From Burhinus oedicnemus (Eukaryota; Chordata; Aves; Charadriiformes; Burhinidae), in the NCBI GenBank assembly GCA_008921705.1, contig VFFE01006594.1, positions 744,138-808,137 on the forward strand: a DNA stretch of 64,000 nt, written 5' to 3'. The notes beneath the pieces were generated by a model. The model was not told the origin of the DNA. It saw only the letters and a list, made by a program, of their open reading frames with translations, and ran no database searches. The position numbers and the translations under genes were made by a program. Shown here in pieces: positions 47,154 to 59,400 of the stretch (within the stretch, counting starts at the first letter, position 1; every line of letters begins with the position of its first letter).

Positions 47154-48701
47154 GTGAGCACCTTTATAATTTTCTCCTTGTGGCACTGCCAGTACCTTTG
47201 TGCATTTCAATCACTCCCTGTTTGTTTCGAAACAAAACAAAGGTTATTTGCAAAGCGTGTCTGCTCGAAGCGATTCTCTCAACTGTTCACATCGCACGCA
47301 TCACCTGTGCCAGGAAAATGTGTGTATCGCCATGTAAAAACCATTTGTGCACCCTGCCTTCATAAATCTCCCATAAGCAGCCCGTGGCCCAACGCCTGCG
47401 TTGCGTCAGAGGACAGCGATGACGCATTCACTGCTGTGTTCCCATTGCTGCTGACAGACAGCAACAGCCACGGTGAAAAAAAAGCACAATTATTTAACAG
47501 ATGCCCTTGCAGCAAACAGTCCCTAGAATTTCCAGCTGTGGCCACACCATGCCAGGCTCTCGGTACACCTTGCTAATCTCCCAGCATGAGCGTTTCTGTA
47601 AGGGGAGAAAATACTGTTTAGTTCAGGCAGGAGAACAGCGAGGCAGAAAAACAAAGCCTTGCCCTAAGCCACCATTTCAAATCCGTGGTGGAGACTGTAA
47701 CAAATGCCAGGAGATTCCCAGTCCCTTATTTCAGCCACGAGGCAAATCCTATTTTTGCAGTGACTTCAGTAGCTCACTAGGACCAATTGACTGTAGCATC
47801 CAATTCATCTTTACAAGCTTTGTGACACTGCAGTTTGCCAGGGATCCCAGAGTGTGAAATAATTTTCATTTTAACCATTTTTTAGCTGTGGATATTAAAG
47901 ACACAGGTGGATTGAAATAACCCCACATGGCACATCTGACATTTTTCCTCCTTTTCCATTGTCTTTGATGTGGGAGCTGGACCACTGTGTCCTCCACGTC
48001 AGTACATCATCGAATACGCTGTTTAAAGAGTTACTGTAATGTCAATAATAAAGGGTAAAAACATGTCAGGTTATATTTTATCTAAACAGAGAGCACAAAT
48101 GCTTACCCTGCACTGCCTTCAGGAGAAGCGGCCGTGCCCAGGAACAAAGCCGTGGTGCCAGCCAAACCACGTCTGATCCTGAGATGTCACCCTTGACATA
48201 CGGGTTCAGAGATGCTATCTCCCAAACACAAATGTCAAAATGGTGGCACTCGTTCAAAAGTCAGCCTCTGCTTTTGCTAAACACGTGAAATACCAGTGAA
48301 TGGTCAGGTCCTTTACAGTGGGCTTTAAAACAGAAAATCTGGGGTAGCAAGGAAAGAATTTAGAAAGAGATGAAGAGTGCTGAGAAGGGGAGAAACTGCC
48401 CCACCGGCTGTGCCAGCACTTATGTGTTAATATGGTATCACCATGAGATGAGCTTTCTTCCTAAAACAGCCTTATTTGGGGATTACCGTTGAAACAATGT
48501 CATCTGCTCTTGATCCTTTCCAACCTCACTTAGCTGCCATTTGGCTCCCGCTCCCTACACGATAAGGGCTTCTGAGAGCCACGCAGAGGGAGAGGGAGCA
48601 TTAACACTGGCACCTCGTTACAGACCATGTTACTAGGGACAATTAATGCCCGACAGCACATAAAACCATCCTTTCAGCAACGTGAGCCCTCTTTCTTTCA
48701 G
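47154..48701. other. possible intron, no firm feature
   Basis: The open frame from 47022 runs to 47576, and an overlapping 118-codon frame runs 47501-47857. Neither has a known domain. The rest is unique DNA with no repeat. Confidence 0.35.
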
Positions 48702-48818
48702 TTCTTCACCACAGCACATAGCAAGAAAACACCAGATATCGCTGACATCCTTCTAAATATCAGGGAGGGAGGGTCTGTTCCTAAAGCCCTTCCACATCCC
48801 AGCTTCCCACCCAAATGA
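48702..48818 (+). CDS. possible terminal coding exon of a hypothetical gene (unrecognised)
   Basis: It begins directly after a long pyrimidine tract and CAG (CTTTCTTTCAG, ending 48701) in phase 0, matching the phase-0 end of the proposed previous exon. It has 38 codons (FFTTAHSKKTPDIADILLNI onward) and then TGA at 48816-48818. There is no AATAAA close by; the nearest A/T-rich candidate is AATAAG near 48898. The phase agreement is the main support. Confidence 0.22.
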   Translation, partial: FFTTAHSKKTPDIADILLNIREGGSVPKALPHPSFPPK

Positions 48819-51769
48819 ATAACAAGCAGGAAGCAGTGGATTAGCTCCCCTGCTCTTGGAAGCATCACCCCACTTGGCCGGCAGAATGGAAGGACCTAAT
48901 AAGGTTTATTTTGGATAATCTGTGTGACAGCGCGGAGCATTTCCTTTTATTCTTTTTTTTTATTTGCTGCTGGATGAAATTGCTTCTGGGATGCTTCTGT
49001 AGCTTTTGGCTCTGGCTAAAGGCAGGAGAACTCCCAATAGCAGGAGTCAAAGGATCTTCCACATGACCATGCTCCTGTGCACTTCTGAATGGAAAATTAT
49101 GTGTCTTCATAAATCGCAGCAATATAAAGACCATATGTGGTGTGCAGAGCTCCCACATATCCATGTGAGAGTGGGTCAACGCTAGCCAAGACATCTGAAA
49201 GCAGAATCATCTGTATTATGTGTTTTATTTTGCCCTAATACTGAACATAACTGGAGAGGGGAAGAGAAAAGACACAAATAAAAGAGATTGTCAAGAATAA
49301 TGAAAAAAATGTATGTTCCAGGCTCAGAGAAATTATTTTGACACCAGCTTTCACATTTTTTTATTGTCACCCCTTTAGGCAAAGTCATTCAAAAGGACAA
49401 ACAGAAAATCATACCGCAGACTGAGATGCAGAAACTGCCTCTCTTAGCAGACTGGATGTGACAGATAAAATAAGACCCCAGGATCCAGCCATGGAAGAAA
49501 ATAAAAAGATTGTTTTAAAATATTGCAGTTTTAGTAAGTGGGGAGATTGGTGAATGCTGTGTTATTAAAACAGTGATTGCTTTACCCTGTTTTTTCCCCA
49601 GTGTTAATACAGGCAGATTGACCAACCACATCCTGAATGTGATAAGCACCTGCCGGGGTCTGCTCCAGGACCCATCAGAGCTGTCCCTAGAGACCTGCTT
49701 TGCCCTTGAGTGTGGCTGTCCCCCCACGGATGCTTGGACAGCCACCCACAGGCTGTGCAGAGGGGGCTTTTGTGTTCGGAAGAGCTATGTGTCCTACTTC
49801 TCATCTTCACATGGAGTACCTACCAAGCTAGAGTTAGCAACGATTGGGTGGACTTCCCTTTGCAGCAGCTCTCCGCTGACAACATGGTGCACATCCGACC
49901 TTCCCTGCCCTTTTCCATTGCTCTTCCCATGCTGCTGGTGTGCTGCCCTCCCAGCTCTCTCCTGAGCAGGAAACCTCTGCAAGCCCTCCTGCCCCTGCCT
50001 GGTGCCAGGGGCCTTCTTTTCCCTATCAGCCCCTCCTTAACGAGGTTCGACTTTGATTTTGCCAAGGAGAATGGACAAATCCCCATTTTATTCTACTCCT
50101 CTGTGTTTTACTCACCCTTTCTGTTTTCCAGGATTAATTTATTTTCAGCCTTCTCAGGTATATCACTGTCATGGAAGTTGTTTTACTCACCTTTGAGTTG
50201 TAATATATGAACACACATACAATTAAGGCCTTTGGACCATTACATTAGCATTCTTCTGCCCTATGGGGCTCCTTCTTTTCCCTTGAGACTTGCTTTCTGA
50301 CTACTTTTGGAGCTATGACCCTGGCCTATATGAACTAAGGTTGGTCCCGTGTTGTTATTACAGAGGGAAGAAAATTTAAAGGACATAAAGGCCCCATCAG
50401 CTATTAAATTTGAGAAAAATGTGCTCCAGGGGCTGCTGTGCTAGCTTGTGACTTGGAAGAGCTGTCTCCACATCCTGTTCAGACTTTCCTCGTGACCTTT
50501 AGTGAGCTATTTAGGACCTGATCCTCCAGGCTCTTCAAACCTTGGAAGGCCTGGGTCATAGGCTGTGTCTACCTTGCAGAAATGCCAGCTGGATGTGCAG
50601 CCTGGGATTCAGCAAGGGCTGGTTTATCTTGCTGCGAATAAGTAAGGTAAGTGCTGAATTATGATTTATGATTACTTTAAATGGGAACTTTCTGTTATAT
50701 CTCTACAAGACTGCTGTCACTCTTTAATTGCAGTGAAGACATGCACGTAGTGTCGCTGCAGATCTGCCAGGGGAACACATGCACTGAAAACTGGGAGACA
50801 ATGAGGGGATTTGCAGAAATAGGCACCAACCAAGCAGGGAAAAAAAATCCTTGGTGTTTGGACAGAAGATATTGCTAAACCACAAAGCAAGTTGGCATTT
50901 GTTTGGCACAAACAATACCAGAGACCAGGGTCAGACACTGCAACATCAACACTGTGAAGCTGTTGGAGTGGTCTCGGGCATGATTATGACCCAGGGTAGG
51001 CAGCGCTCTCTTCAGTAAAGGTTCAGGAGTTATCCTGGACCAGGCAATACTAATAGTAGGAAGTTTGCAAACTTGTTTTGGAAGCTAAGAGAAGCTAAAA
51101 GTAGCGACATGGCCAGACTATGCCAGCTGGCCTCAGGACCAAAGGGCGGGCACTGGCACCAGTTCACTAGTACAGGTGTAGCCAGAGGAGTCACCAACAG
51201 GTCTGAGAGACATCAGCAACTTGGCACCCACAACTGCTATTCATCAGCAACTTGGCCCCATTCTGGGCCATAATTTTTTTATGCCCTAAAGAGCAGCTGG
51301 CACCTCCACAGAGCCAACAGGTCTCTGCTCCAAAGAGTCTCTGTTCAGGTGTAACAGAGGTGTAGCTGGGCCGAAGATGGACGATGAGACATGGGAGGGT
51401 ATCACAAACCTCTGAAGACTCAGTCTAAGTGTAGGCACATTTCAGGTGAAGAAGAAGTGGTGAGACACATGGTGTGGACAAAGACGTAAACACAGCCCAG
51501 TGAACACAATGAAGAAGAACTTATTAATTTAAAGAATCTCAGTGAGTCTTTCTGCCAAGTCCATCGTGGTTTCAAAGTGACTGTGCCCTGCACAAATAGA
51601 CTGAAGGAGTAGAAGGATAAGAGGGTTTTTAATCCAGCTCATTACATAAGCCATGAGAAGTCCAACCAGGTCAAGCTCTGCACATGAGTAGAAGAAAACC
51701 TTTGTGGAACCTGACGAGGTTTAGATATGCACTTAATGTCTACAGAGACATTTTGGTCTCATCCCCATG
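48819..51769. other. unique DNA, no gene supported
   Basis: A very strong acceptor-like tract (GTTTTTTCCCCAG, ending about 49601) precedes a plus frame open to 49965, but no donor follows and the translation has no known domain. A 166-codon plus frame at 49710-50210 is pyrimidine-rich and unremarkable. No repeats were recognised. Confidence 0.45.
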
Positions 51770-52010
51770 TGTCCTGGTTTGAGTGACACAGGACCAATTT
51801 CTCCTCTAATGCCTGGGAAAGCTGTGCTTTTAGAAGACTCTAGTGTCTGAATTTGTGAAAATATTTACTTTATAGCCAGCTATGGTATGTGGGTTTCAAG
51901 ATTTCAGTGTTTTCGAGTTAGCCAGGTGCAGCAATGAGGAGGAGTGAGACCTCAGCACTTGACCCAAGCTGGCCAACAGGGTTATTTCATACCATGAACG
52001 TCACATTCAA

Positions 52011-52017
52011 TATAAAT
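52011..52017 (+). promoter_or_regulatory. TATA-like box of LTR-C
   Basis: TATAAAT about 242 bp into the LTR, at the position equivalent to the TATA box of LTR-A. Confidence 0.5.
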
Positions 52018-52267
52018 TAGAAAGGTTGCTGAGAAGTTCTGTCTCTTCTATGATGGCGGTGATCCAGAGAACTTCTTGCCCCGGTGCTGGACCCCTGAGG
52101 TCTTCAGTTTCTCCCGAAGCCATAGCGCTCACAGTGTCCAACATTTGCTGTCCACTGCCAGGAGTGCACAGCTTCCTACTGAGTATAATCCTTGTATATT
52201 TTATATTGGTATCGGGATCAATATTGTCTCTTTAGCATTATTAATGTAAATTAGCTAGTCTTATTCT

Positions 52268-52273
52268 ATTAAA
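52268..52273 (+). terminator. polyadenylation signal of LTR-C
   Basis: ATTAAA about 257 bp after the TATA-like box, nearly the same spacing as in LTR-A. Confidence 0.5.
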
Positions 52274-52318
52274 TCTGTTTATATTTCAACCTTCAGGTTT
52301 CCTTGTTTTTTCTTGATA

Positions 52319-52340
52319 CCCCTTCCCGGGTCGGGAGGGG
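52319..52340. repeat. GC-rich hairpin in LTR-C
   Basis: CCCCTTCC pairs with GGGAGGGG (one G-T pair) around a six-base loop. It lies about 65 bp before the LTR end, as the palindrome does in LTR-A (about 47 bp before its end). Confidence 0.6.
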
Positions 52341-52405
52341 TCATCAGGTGATAGAATAATTGCCTAAATGACAATAAATTGTTGTGAGTTTCTCAAACCA
52401 TAACA

Positions 52406-55400
52406 CCACATCATACCTTGTGGTGCTCTAAAGAACTGTGATTCTAGCTCCTCTCCTCCCTTCTTTACCCCACTTACTATCTAAAATTCTCTGTTCCCAT
52501 TTTATCACTATCTTATACTCCCTCACTCAGAAGGTACCTAAGAAAAGATGCGCTTGAATTCTCAGGGCTGAGGCCTAATATTTTGACTTGGATTAAAACA
52601 CGCTTCATAAATACAGCTACATTTTGCCTTCTATTTTAGGGGAAATCACAGTGAGGTGTGTCTTTTAGGCTTTATCTGGGTCCAAGGGGAGCACACCTAT
52701 GTAATACAGAGGTCCCGAACACACAGCACGGCCCAAGCATGGCCAGCGCTCTTCAGAATGAGGCCTCTGATCTGTAGGTCAATAATGGCTCCTGGAAAAC
52801 AAAATGGACTTTAAGACCTTTGTCAAGGCCCACAGTAAAGATTCAATGACAAGGATGATTCACGGCAAGAAGAAATTTTTCAGAGCAAATCAACCCTTCC
52901 ACCAAAAGATACTTTTTGGGAAAACGTAGGCTTGAATTTTAAAGAAAATATCTTGTGAAAAAAGCTTACGAAAGGATGTATCTAGTGTTTGAAATACCTG
53001 GCCTTGCTGTGCTTTCACCAACTGTCGGACTGTATCAGTTGCAGGTGGATGTCCTTGCTTGGTTAAGTCAACGTGATCGACCTTGTAACGCTGGCCTGAC
53101 TGTACGGAAAGAAACTGCAAACAGGCACACATCAGAGCTGAGCTTTCGTGACCAGCAGCAAAGTGGCATTTAGAGCTGAAGGGTGACAGGGAAATGGAAA
53201 AAATCTGAATTTGGGGATAAAAAAATCCATGGTAAGCTCATGTGGCTGTGTTCTCAGTTTGAGTCCTGTTTGGGGTTTGTCATTTTTAACTGAGTCCCAA
53301 TTTCTCTGGGTGGAGACACGATCCAGAAGAGAAATTCTGGTTTTGAAGTGCATTTCCATGAGTATTGCATGAACTTTCCCACTTAGCACTGATTTTCGAA
53401 CACCAACTGCAAGTTTGCAGTTTTTCATCAGAACTAAAGGTAAACAACAAAATATAATTTGCACAAAAAGGTATTCAGGTTGTCACTGTAGAGCAGGGCT
53501 AGGATGGAGCTCCTGGGCTCCGCACTCTGATGTTCACATTACATTAAAAGTGAAGGAATAAAGAAATAGGGAAAAAATAATGTCTCTCCATCAGTGTGTA
53601 ACTGTGCTATATTTTATAGACGAATGATAATGCTTAATGGCTTCAGAATAAAGAGAGGAGCTCAGAGTCTCCATTGAATGTCACCTTTGAGCACTGTAGT
53701 GCTATGTTTTTGATATAATTCGAATCTGTGAAGGTCTAATTCACTCATGCTTCAACCTCTGAAGTGAGGAGGTGCGTGAGTGGGGTCACAGACAGAGTAA
53801 GAGCAAGTCAGTGAATTTAAAAGAAAAATAACATTAGTGGACCTGAACATGGTGTCAGTCTAAGATCCTCAAGGATGGCTCCTCTCTGCTGCACTCAGGC
53901 TGAGAGTGGCTTAGTGAATTCATAGCTGTAAACTGCTGTGAGATTTCTCTGGGACAGGAAAGCAGGTGTCAAACGTTATTATTTACACTAAGTAATTGTG
54001 TAAAGAAAATACCAGAATCAGATCTTTGTTCTACATTCACAAATGTATTCCCTTAATGATCTCTTTTCAAACCTTTTGAGCTATAAATAGGTTTGTAAAT
54101 TTACGAGCTGGAAGTAAGCCACCAGCACTGTGACTGACTATTGTGAGAAGGTTTTATTAATTTTGGGTTGGGGGAAGGGACGAGGTTAAATCAGAGTGGG
54201 GCAGACAAGGCTGAAACCAGCCTGTGCCTGTTTGGGAGGAGACGGTGGGCTGGGATCCACGAGGAGAGGGGGCAAGGAATGAAGGGAAAAGGGAAGAAAA
54301 GCAACACAAAATCAGTCGGACCAGTAGGATACGTGCCAAATGTTAAGGTTTTTGAAAATAAGCAGAGATAACTATAAAAGGTCTGTGCCTAGATAGATAA
54401 AAATAGTTCTAGGTTATGTACACAGAGGAAAAGCACAAGCAAATAGACTTACGCTGTAGGAATTTCTTTACGCAAGTAGCAAGGGCCTGTGTTTCTCAAA
54501 GCAGAAAATGTTACGCCACCAGTGACCATCTTTGCAGCAAAGGGCCAGCATGGTGGAGCAGCAGCGGCACCTGAGAAGTGATTAGCTGTGATGGAAATCA
54601 GCAAGTCCGTAGTAAAAGCCATGACAGCAGCTGGAAACGAGGCAGGACACAGTTCTGGTTGCCTGCCCTCCTTTTGGCTGCCATCAGCAAACTCTGAGAG
54701 ATCACGGAATGGTGCTGAGGTGAAGCGGGACTGCTGAATTAGGATCTCTTCCCTCCCCAGAAATTTGGAAATGCTCTGCTTACCTTGTGAACTATACAGA
54801 CTCCAGGTACTGAACTGAGGACATCATCTGCTTGGAGCAAGACAGCATCTGGAAGGAACGCAGCAGAGTGCTGAAGCATACAGCATCCCACCGGTGCTTC
54901 TTCCAGGAGTAGAGGCCAGTCCTTAGGCTTTAGACCCTTTTAGCTCTATTTGACAAAAACTTTGTAGCTTCTTTAGGCCATAGCTTTGGGGCTACTCATT
55001 GGGAATTTAGTAGAGACTAACCAGCCTTTCTCTATTTGCAGAGCAATGTTTATTTTCACATTACAACTCGCAGAACAAAGAACTGAGCAACTGTATCACT
55101 AAGGACATTTCTTAATAAACTATGCTAGCAAAAATAACTCTAATCATCTGTAGCATCTCAGATGCATACATTTCTGTCTGAAAGTGACTTTAAAGCCGTC
55201 CTCCTCCAGGACTGCTCACAAGAGTAGAAGACTGAGGTCTACAAAATGGCCCAGACTCCACAACCAGTCTGACTCCTGCTGAAGACACCAAAGTAGCTCT
55301 GGTGACTTCTGCAGGACACGCTCTGTGCTAGTCCATGGTTTATCATCCACCTCCTCTGTCTTTCACTAATATTTCTAATGAAATTTGCTCTTAACAACAG

Positions 55401-55693
55401 CTACCTGATAGGGTTCTCCATGCATTGCACCGGGATTCTGTCTCTTGGTGAGACGACCGAGTTCTTTGCTTGTGCTAAGGGAGATACAAGGGCCCAGGGA
55501 GGCCAGCCCCCAAGGAGGAGGGGATTAGATGGCAGTGGAGCCACTGACTTCTACATGCCCAAGTGACATTTTTATCAAACGTCGTTTTTACAGACAGAAC
55601 AACGCAAGTGAATGAAGTTTTTTCCAGCTTATTTTTTTCTTCTTTTTCTGGCAATGATCAGTGAATAAGACACTGCCCAGGCTCTTAAGTTGT
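52406..55693. other. unique DNA, no gene supported
   Basis: About 3.3 kb between LTR-C and LTR-B. The open frames are short; the longest is 110 codons on the minus strand (53132-53464), with no known domain. The last bases GTTGT (55689-55693) are the proposed flank duplication of LTR-B. Confidence 0.5.
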
Positions 55694-55812
55694 TGTCATG
55701 GTCTGGGCTGGATTGGCACAATCAGGCAGAACGACAGATGCTCTCTCTCTTCGAAGCGGAGCAGGAGAGAGAGAGAAAAAGAGACTTCAGAGTTTAGAAG
55801 GAACTAAACTAC

Positions 55813-55818
55813 TTTAAT
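55813..55818 (-). terminator. polyadenylation signal of LTR-B
   Basis: ATTAAA on the minus strand, in the context shared with LTR-A (TTTCATTAAAGTAG). Confidence 0.5.
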
Positions 55819-56061
55819 GAAATATTGAAAATAAAATAAGAAAAAGAAAATAATGAAATACATACAAAACCGTATCAAGCCCCCAGGATGACAATCACAT
55901 CACCAGCAGGCACTGGGGAAGTCCCAGACTGGACTCAGTGATGGACAGGAACTGGATTCTGGATCTGGATTCAGGATCTGGATCAAAGGCAGTCAAAAAC
56001 AGAGGGTCCTCCTTGGATACTGGCCATTGAAGAAAGAGCACTGACCCTTTGATCCCTTAGC

Positions 56062-56068
56062 TTTTATC
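56062..56068 (-). promoter_or_regulatory. mutated TATA box of LTR-B
   Basis: The minus strand reads GATAAAA where LTR-A has TATAAAA. The T-to-G change at the first base should weaken or abolish the core promoter. Confidence 0.6.
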
Positions 56069-56410
56069 CTGAGCATGAGGCAGATGGGATGGAATACCCT
56101 GTTGGTCAGTTTTGGGTCACCTGTCCTGTCCACTCCTCCCCGCAGGTGTGACCCCTCTACGCTTTTCCGCTTCCCACCCTCCAGCGGGGCAAATAACAAA
56201 TTTGGCTGCCCTTGGGTGTTATAGCAGTAAGGATAAGCAGGAGCCTCTCTGCATCCCATTCCTTGGCATCAGCTGTAAACATGGGTCTGATCACTCTGAG
56301 AGCCAACAGTTTCTGCACAACAGGTTTTTAATTTCAGCAGTTAGAAGAGGCCTAGCTAAAAAGTAAAGTTACTGAACAAAATTGGTCCTGTTTTATCTCA
56401 AACCAGGATA

Positions 56411-59400
56411 GTTATTTTAATCTCAGTAGAAGATACCTGCCCTTATAGCCTCATGCAGTGAGTCCATGGCAGAAGTGGGAACGTCTCCGAGCATCCCACT
56501 CCTGTACAGCCAGTCTGTTCCCAGTCCCACTGCCGTCTTGTCCCGAAGGACACAGCCAAACCAGCCTAAAGGCAGGGTTCGGGGGTGACAAAGCAGTGCA
56601 GAGGGGAATCCTCACATCATCACATCATCTCAATGTATGAAAGTAAACAGTGTATAAAAGACCACAGTCCCATCTTCTGGCAGGGGCTTCCCAAAGCGCT
56701 GATCCCCCCCTACTAGTAGCAGAGGTCTGCAGGGAGACAAAACCGGAGCCAGGCAAGCAGTGAGATGGGGAAGAGGCAGGTGAGGGGCCCTTCCCTGCCA
56801 GCTGGGAAAGGATCACAAGGGGAGATCCACTCTGGGTGCCTGGCTGCTGAGAGGACGGTGCTACGTGGGCATACGTGAGAGACTGACAGTGGTGGCAGAT
56901 GTTGCACGAGGACCGGCTGCCATTTCATCATGCCAAGCCAACGTGTTTGCACGCAGACACCGATTACTCCCTGCTCAGAGTCGCCGTGGGAGGCAGGTTT
57001 GTAGCTGAAAACCACCTCTCACTGCTGAGTCACCCCTTGCTGCTGATGCACTGCCGATCACAGGCCCCTATGAGGCTGGTGAAGTAATGGCTCCAGAAGT
57101 GCTGCTGAAAGGTAGAGTGCAAGTGAAGAAATCAGGATGAATTCTCGCAGGAATGGGAAAGGAAAGTGGGGATGAGGAAAAAGGTAAAGTCATTGGACTT
57201 CACAAATTTGGGTGGCTCATTCTTTGGATCAGACTTTTGAATCTCCAGTGTGGTCTCGTTTGCTGAGAGGTTGAAGACCGTCAGCTTGGGATCCTCAGAT
57301 GTTCGAGCACCTTGGAAAATCAGGCCAATCATGTAAAAAATTGCTGTGCATTTAAGGAAATGTGGGCTCTGCACATTGCATTAGAAGCCTGTTGCCAATA
57401 GCCCCAGAGTCAGACTTACCAAACAGAAAATGCTTGTGCTTTTTCAATCGTCGGAATGATATCGTAGGTTCAGAGCTTCACTGCTGTTGAAAAGAGCATA
57501 GAGAGTCAAATGCTGTGTAGATCCTACTGGGCAACACATTCCTTAACGGCATTTTTAAAACATTCCACATTGGCAATAAAATACAGAAAGAGGGAGAACA
57601 GAACACAGCCTTCACTGAAAATGGAAGAGGAAAAGAAAAATAATTACAAGAGCTTTTCACTGATGTGGGCTGTGGCATCGCTCTATCTGCTGCTCAGAGC
57701 AGACATTGTTTCCAAAATACACACAGCACAAATCCAGCAGAGCAAAACTCGAATAGCTAGTCATCGTCCCCTGGATTTAAATAGGTTGCCAACTCCCTAT
57801 GGAAAGGGACACCAAAAATAACTAAATCTGGATCACTGGAATATTCCAGTTGTCCCTCAAATAAACAATCTCTGCAGAAATATTCGATTTCCAGTAGTTT
57901 CCCACCGAAACTACAAAGGTCTGGTCATAGTGCCCAGTGATATATGAAACTGTTGATCCCATTCTTGGGATGATTAAAGAGGTATTTATTTGTTGTTAGC
58001 CCTTGAGAGAAGGATGTGATTTATCACAAAAGAATGGTGAATTTCACAGGACAGTATCAGGCTCCGTACGGTTGTGATGGAAAGGTCAGCATCAAGCAGG
58101 CAATGTTTTATATGATCCTGGAAACGTTTTAGGACAGTATTAAGCCAAGGTGAAATTCAGGCTGCATTGAAGTTGATTCCAAAGCTCCTGTTTACTTCAC
58201 CGGAGCCAAGTTTTCCTCCAAAGAATCCCCGCGTATATTTTAGCTCCCTGGAGCTCTGCTTTAATAGCAATGTTTTCCCCAAGGGACTAGAAATGAGAGG
58301 AAAAGAAAGGGAAGTGAAGGTGCGTGGGAGAGAGGGGAGTCAAAGCCTCCCTCCCTCATCCCTTTCATGGGGCGAAGCTCCTGATTACACCCTCAGGCGT
58401 CCACATCTCCCTGTTCTTCTCTTCCTCTCGCTCTTACAGGTCTCATCCCTTCAGTGCAAAGGAGCCCACAGGCAGCCCACTGTGCCTGGTAATGCTCCAC
58501 CGCTGGCACTTCTTACTCAGCAGGATCAGCCAAGGGCCTCAACGCCATCCTGCTTTCTTATTCACGTTTAGACTGACACATGCCTGCTTCACTGCTTTGC
58601 ACCCACAAGCGAAGTGAAGATGACGACTTCTTTTTCCAAGTGAATCCTGCTGAATGTCCAGCTTACAAGCAGGCTTACGCGGGGCTTTAGCTGAGGCAGC
58701 CTACAAAGATCCATCACCAAGTCCTTCATCATGTCGTATGCAGTCAGTGCTGAAGAGGGAGAGGGAAGAAACACAACAGGTAGGTGCATGTATGACAATC
58801 TGTTTCTCTTGAATGTCTTGCCTTTAATCACAAATAATCAGAGCCTGACTTAATCCCCAAACAGGAAACTTCTTACTCTTTTCCAAAATGTTTTTGATCA
58901 CAAACTATTTTTAGATAGTCTTGCTACCTATAGAATTGGCTGGGTCTCTTTGATTTGAGTTCAACGACAATCTACAGCCAGGCTGTCCACAGCCAAACTG
59001 TATGTGAAATAAAAGCAATTTTCTTATTTTGGTGAAAGATATTTGCTATTTCAGTTACACGTGAGTGGTAGTGCTTTGGGAGGATGTGGTACCTGGAGTT
59101 TCAGAAGATGTTTAGCCAAGAAATCACTGCTTGGAGAAAAGCTCCTTGCAGTAGTGCACCTTTCAGTCCTTTCCTCCTCCTCCTTTATTTTTTTTTTTTT
59201 TTAATTTTTTCAGGAAATCATCATTCCCACAGCTTGGTGAAGGAGGGAGAGCCATAAGACCTGCAAGGAGAGCCACTGCTCCCAGTGAGCTACTGCAAAC
59301 ACATTGCAGCAGGCAAGGAGCAGCACTGTCTGTCACTGAGACCAGATCCCACCAGCCAGCTGATGGTGGTTTCCTGCTTCTGGGACAGGCTGGAGCAATT

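Larger units (their letters stand above)
51770..52405 (+). mobile_element. solo LTR of an endogenous retrovirus (LTR-C), 636 bp
   Basis: It starts TGTCCTGGTTTGAGTGACA and ends CATAACA. The first 30 bp, a 'ccaacagggt' block, the TATA-to-ATTAAA spacing and a late hairpin are shared with LTR-A and LTR-B, but most of the body differs, so it is a sister family. Flanks are CCATG (51765-51769) and CCACA (52406-52410). Both can come from CCACG by one CpG transition each, so a decayed 5-bp duplication is likely. It has TATAAAT (52011-52017), ATTAAA (52268-52273) and a GC hairpin (52319-52340). No internal viral sequence is attached. Confidence 0.82.
55694..56410 (-). mobile_element. solo LTR of an endogenous retrovirus (LTR-B), 717 bp, sister of LTR-A
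   Basis: Read on the minus strand it is collinear with LTR-A over its whole length at roughly nine bases in ten by eye. The 5' end reads TATCCTGG instead of TGTCCTGG, and the 3' end is ATGACA. The 5-bp flanks are GTTGT (55689-55693) and GTTAT (56411-56415), one mismatch. The TATA box is mutated (GATAAAA, 56062-56068), ATTAAA is kept (55813-55818), and one palindrome arm has lost about 10 bp (55741-55776). There is no internal viral sequence. The open frames at 55993-56259 (minus) and 56112-56366 (plus) are LTR sequence. Confidence 0.92.

Noticed and set aside
49573..49965. Exon-like frame after a very strong acceptor
   Set aside because: No donor follows, and the translation becomes low-complexity Cys/Pro/Leu. 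A terminal exon cannot be excluded, but no poly(A) signal was seen close by.
56112..56366. 84-codon plus-strand open frame
   Set aside because: Antisense of LTR-B. The same frame occurs antisense in LTR-A (33911-34165).
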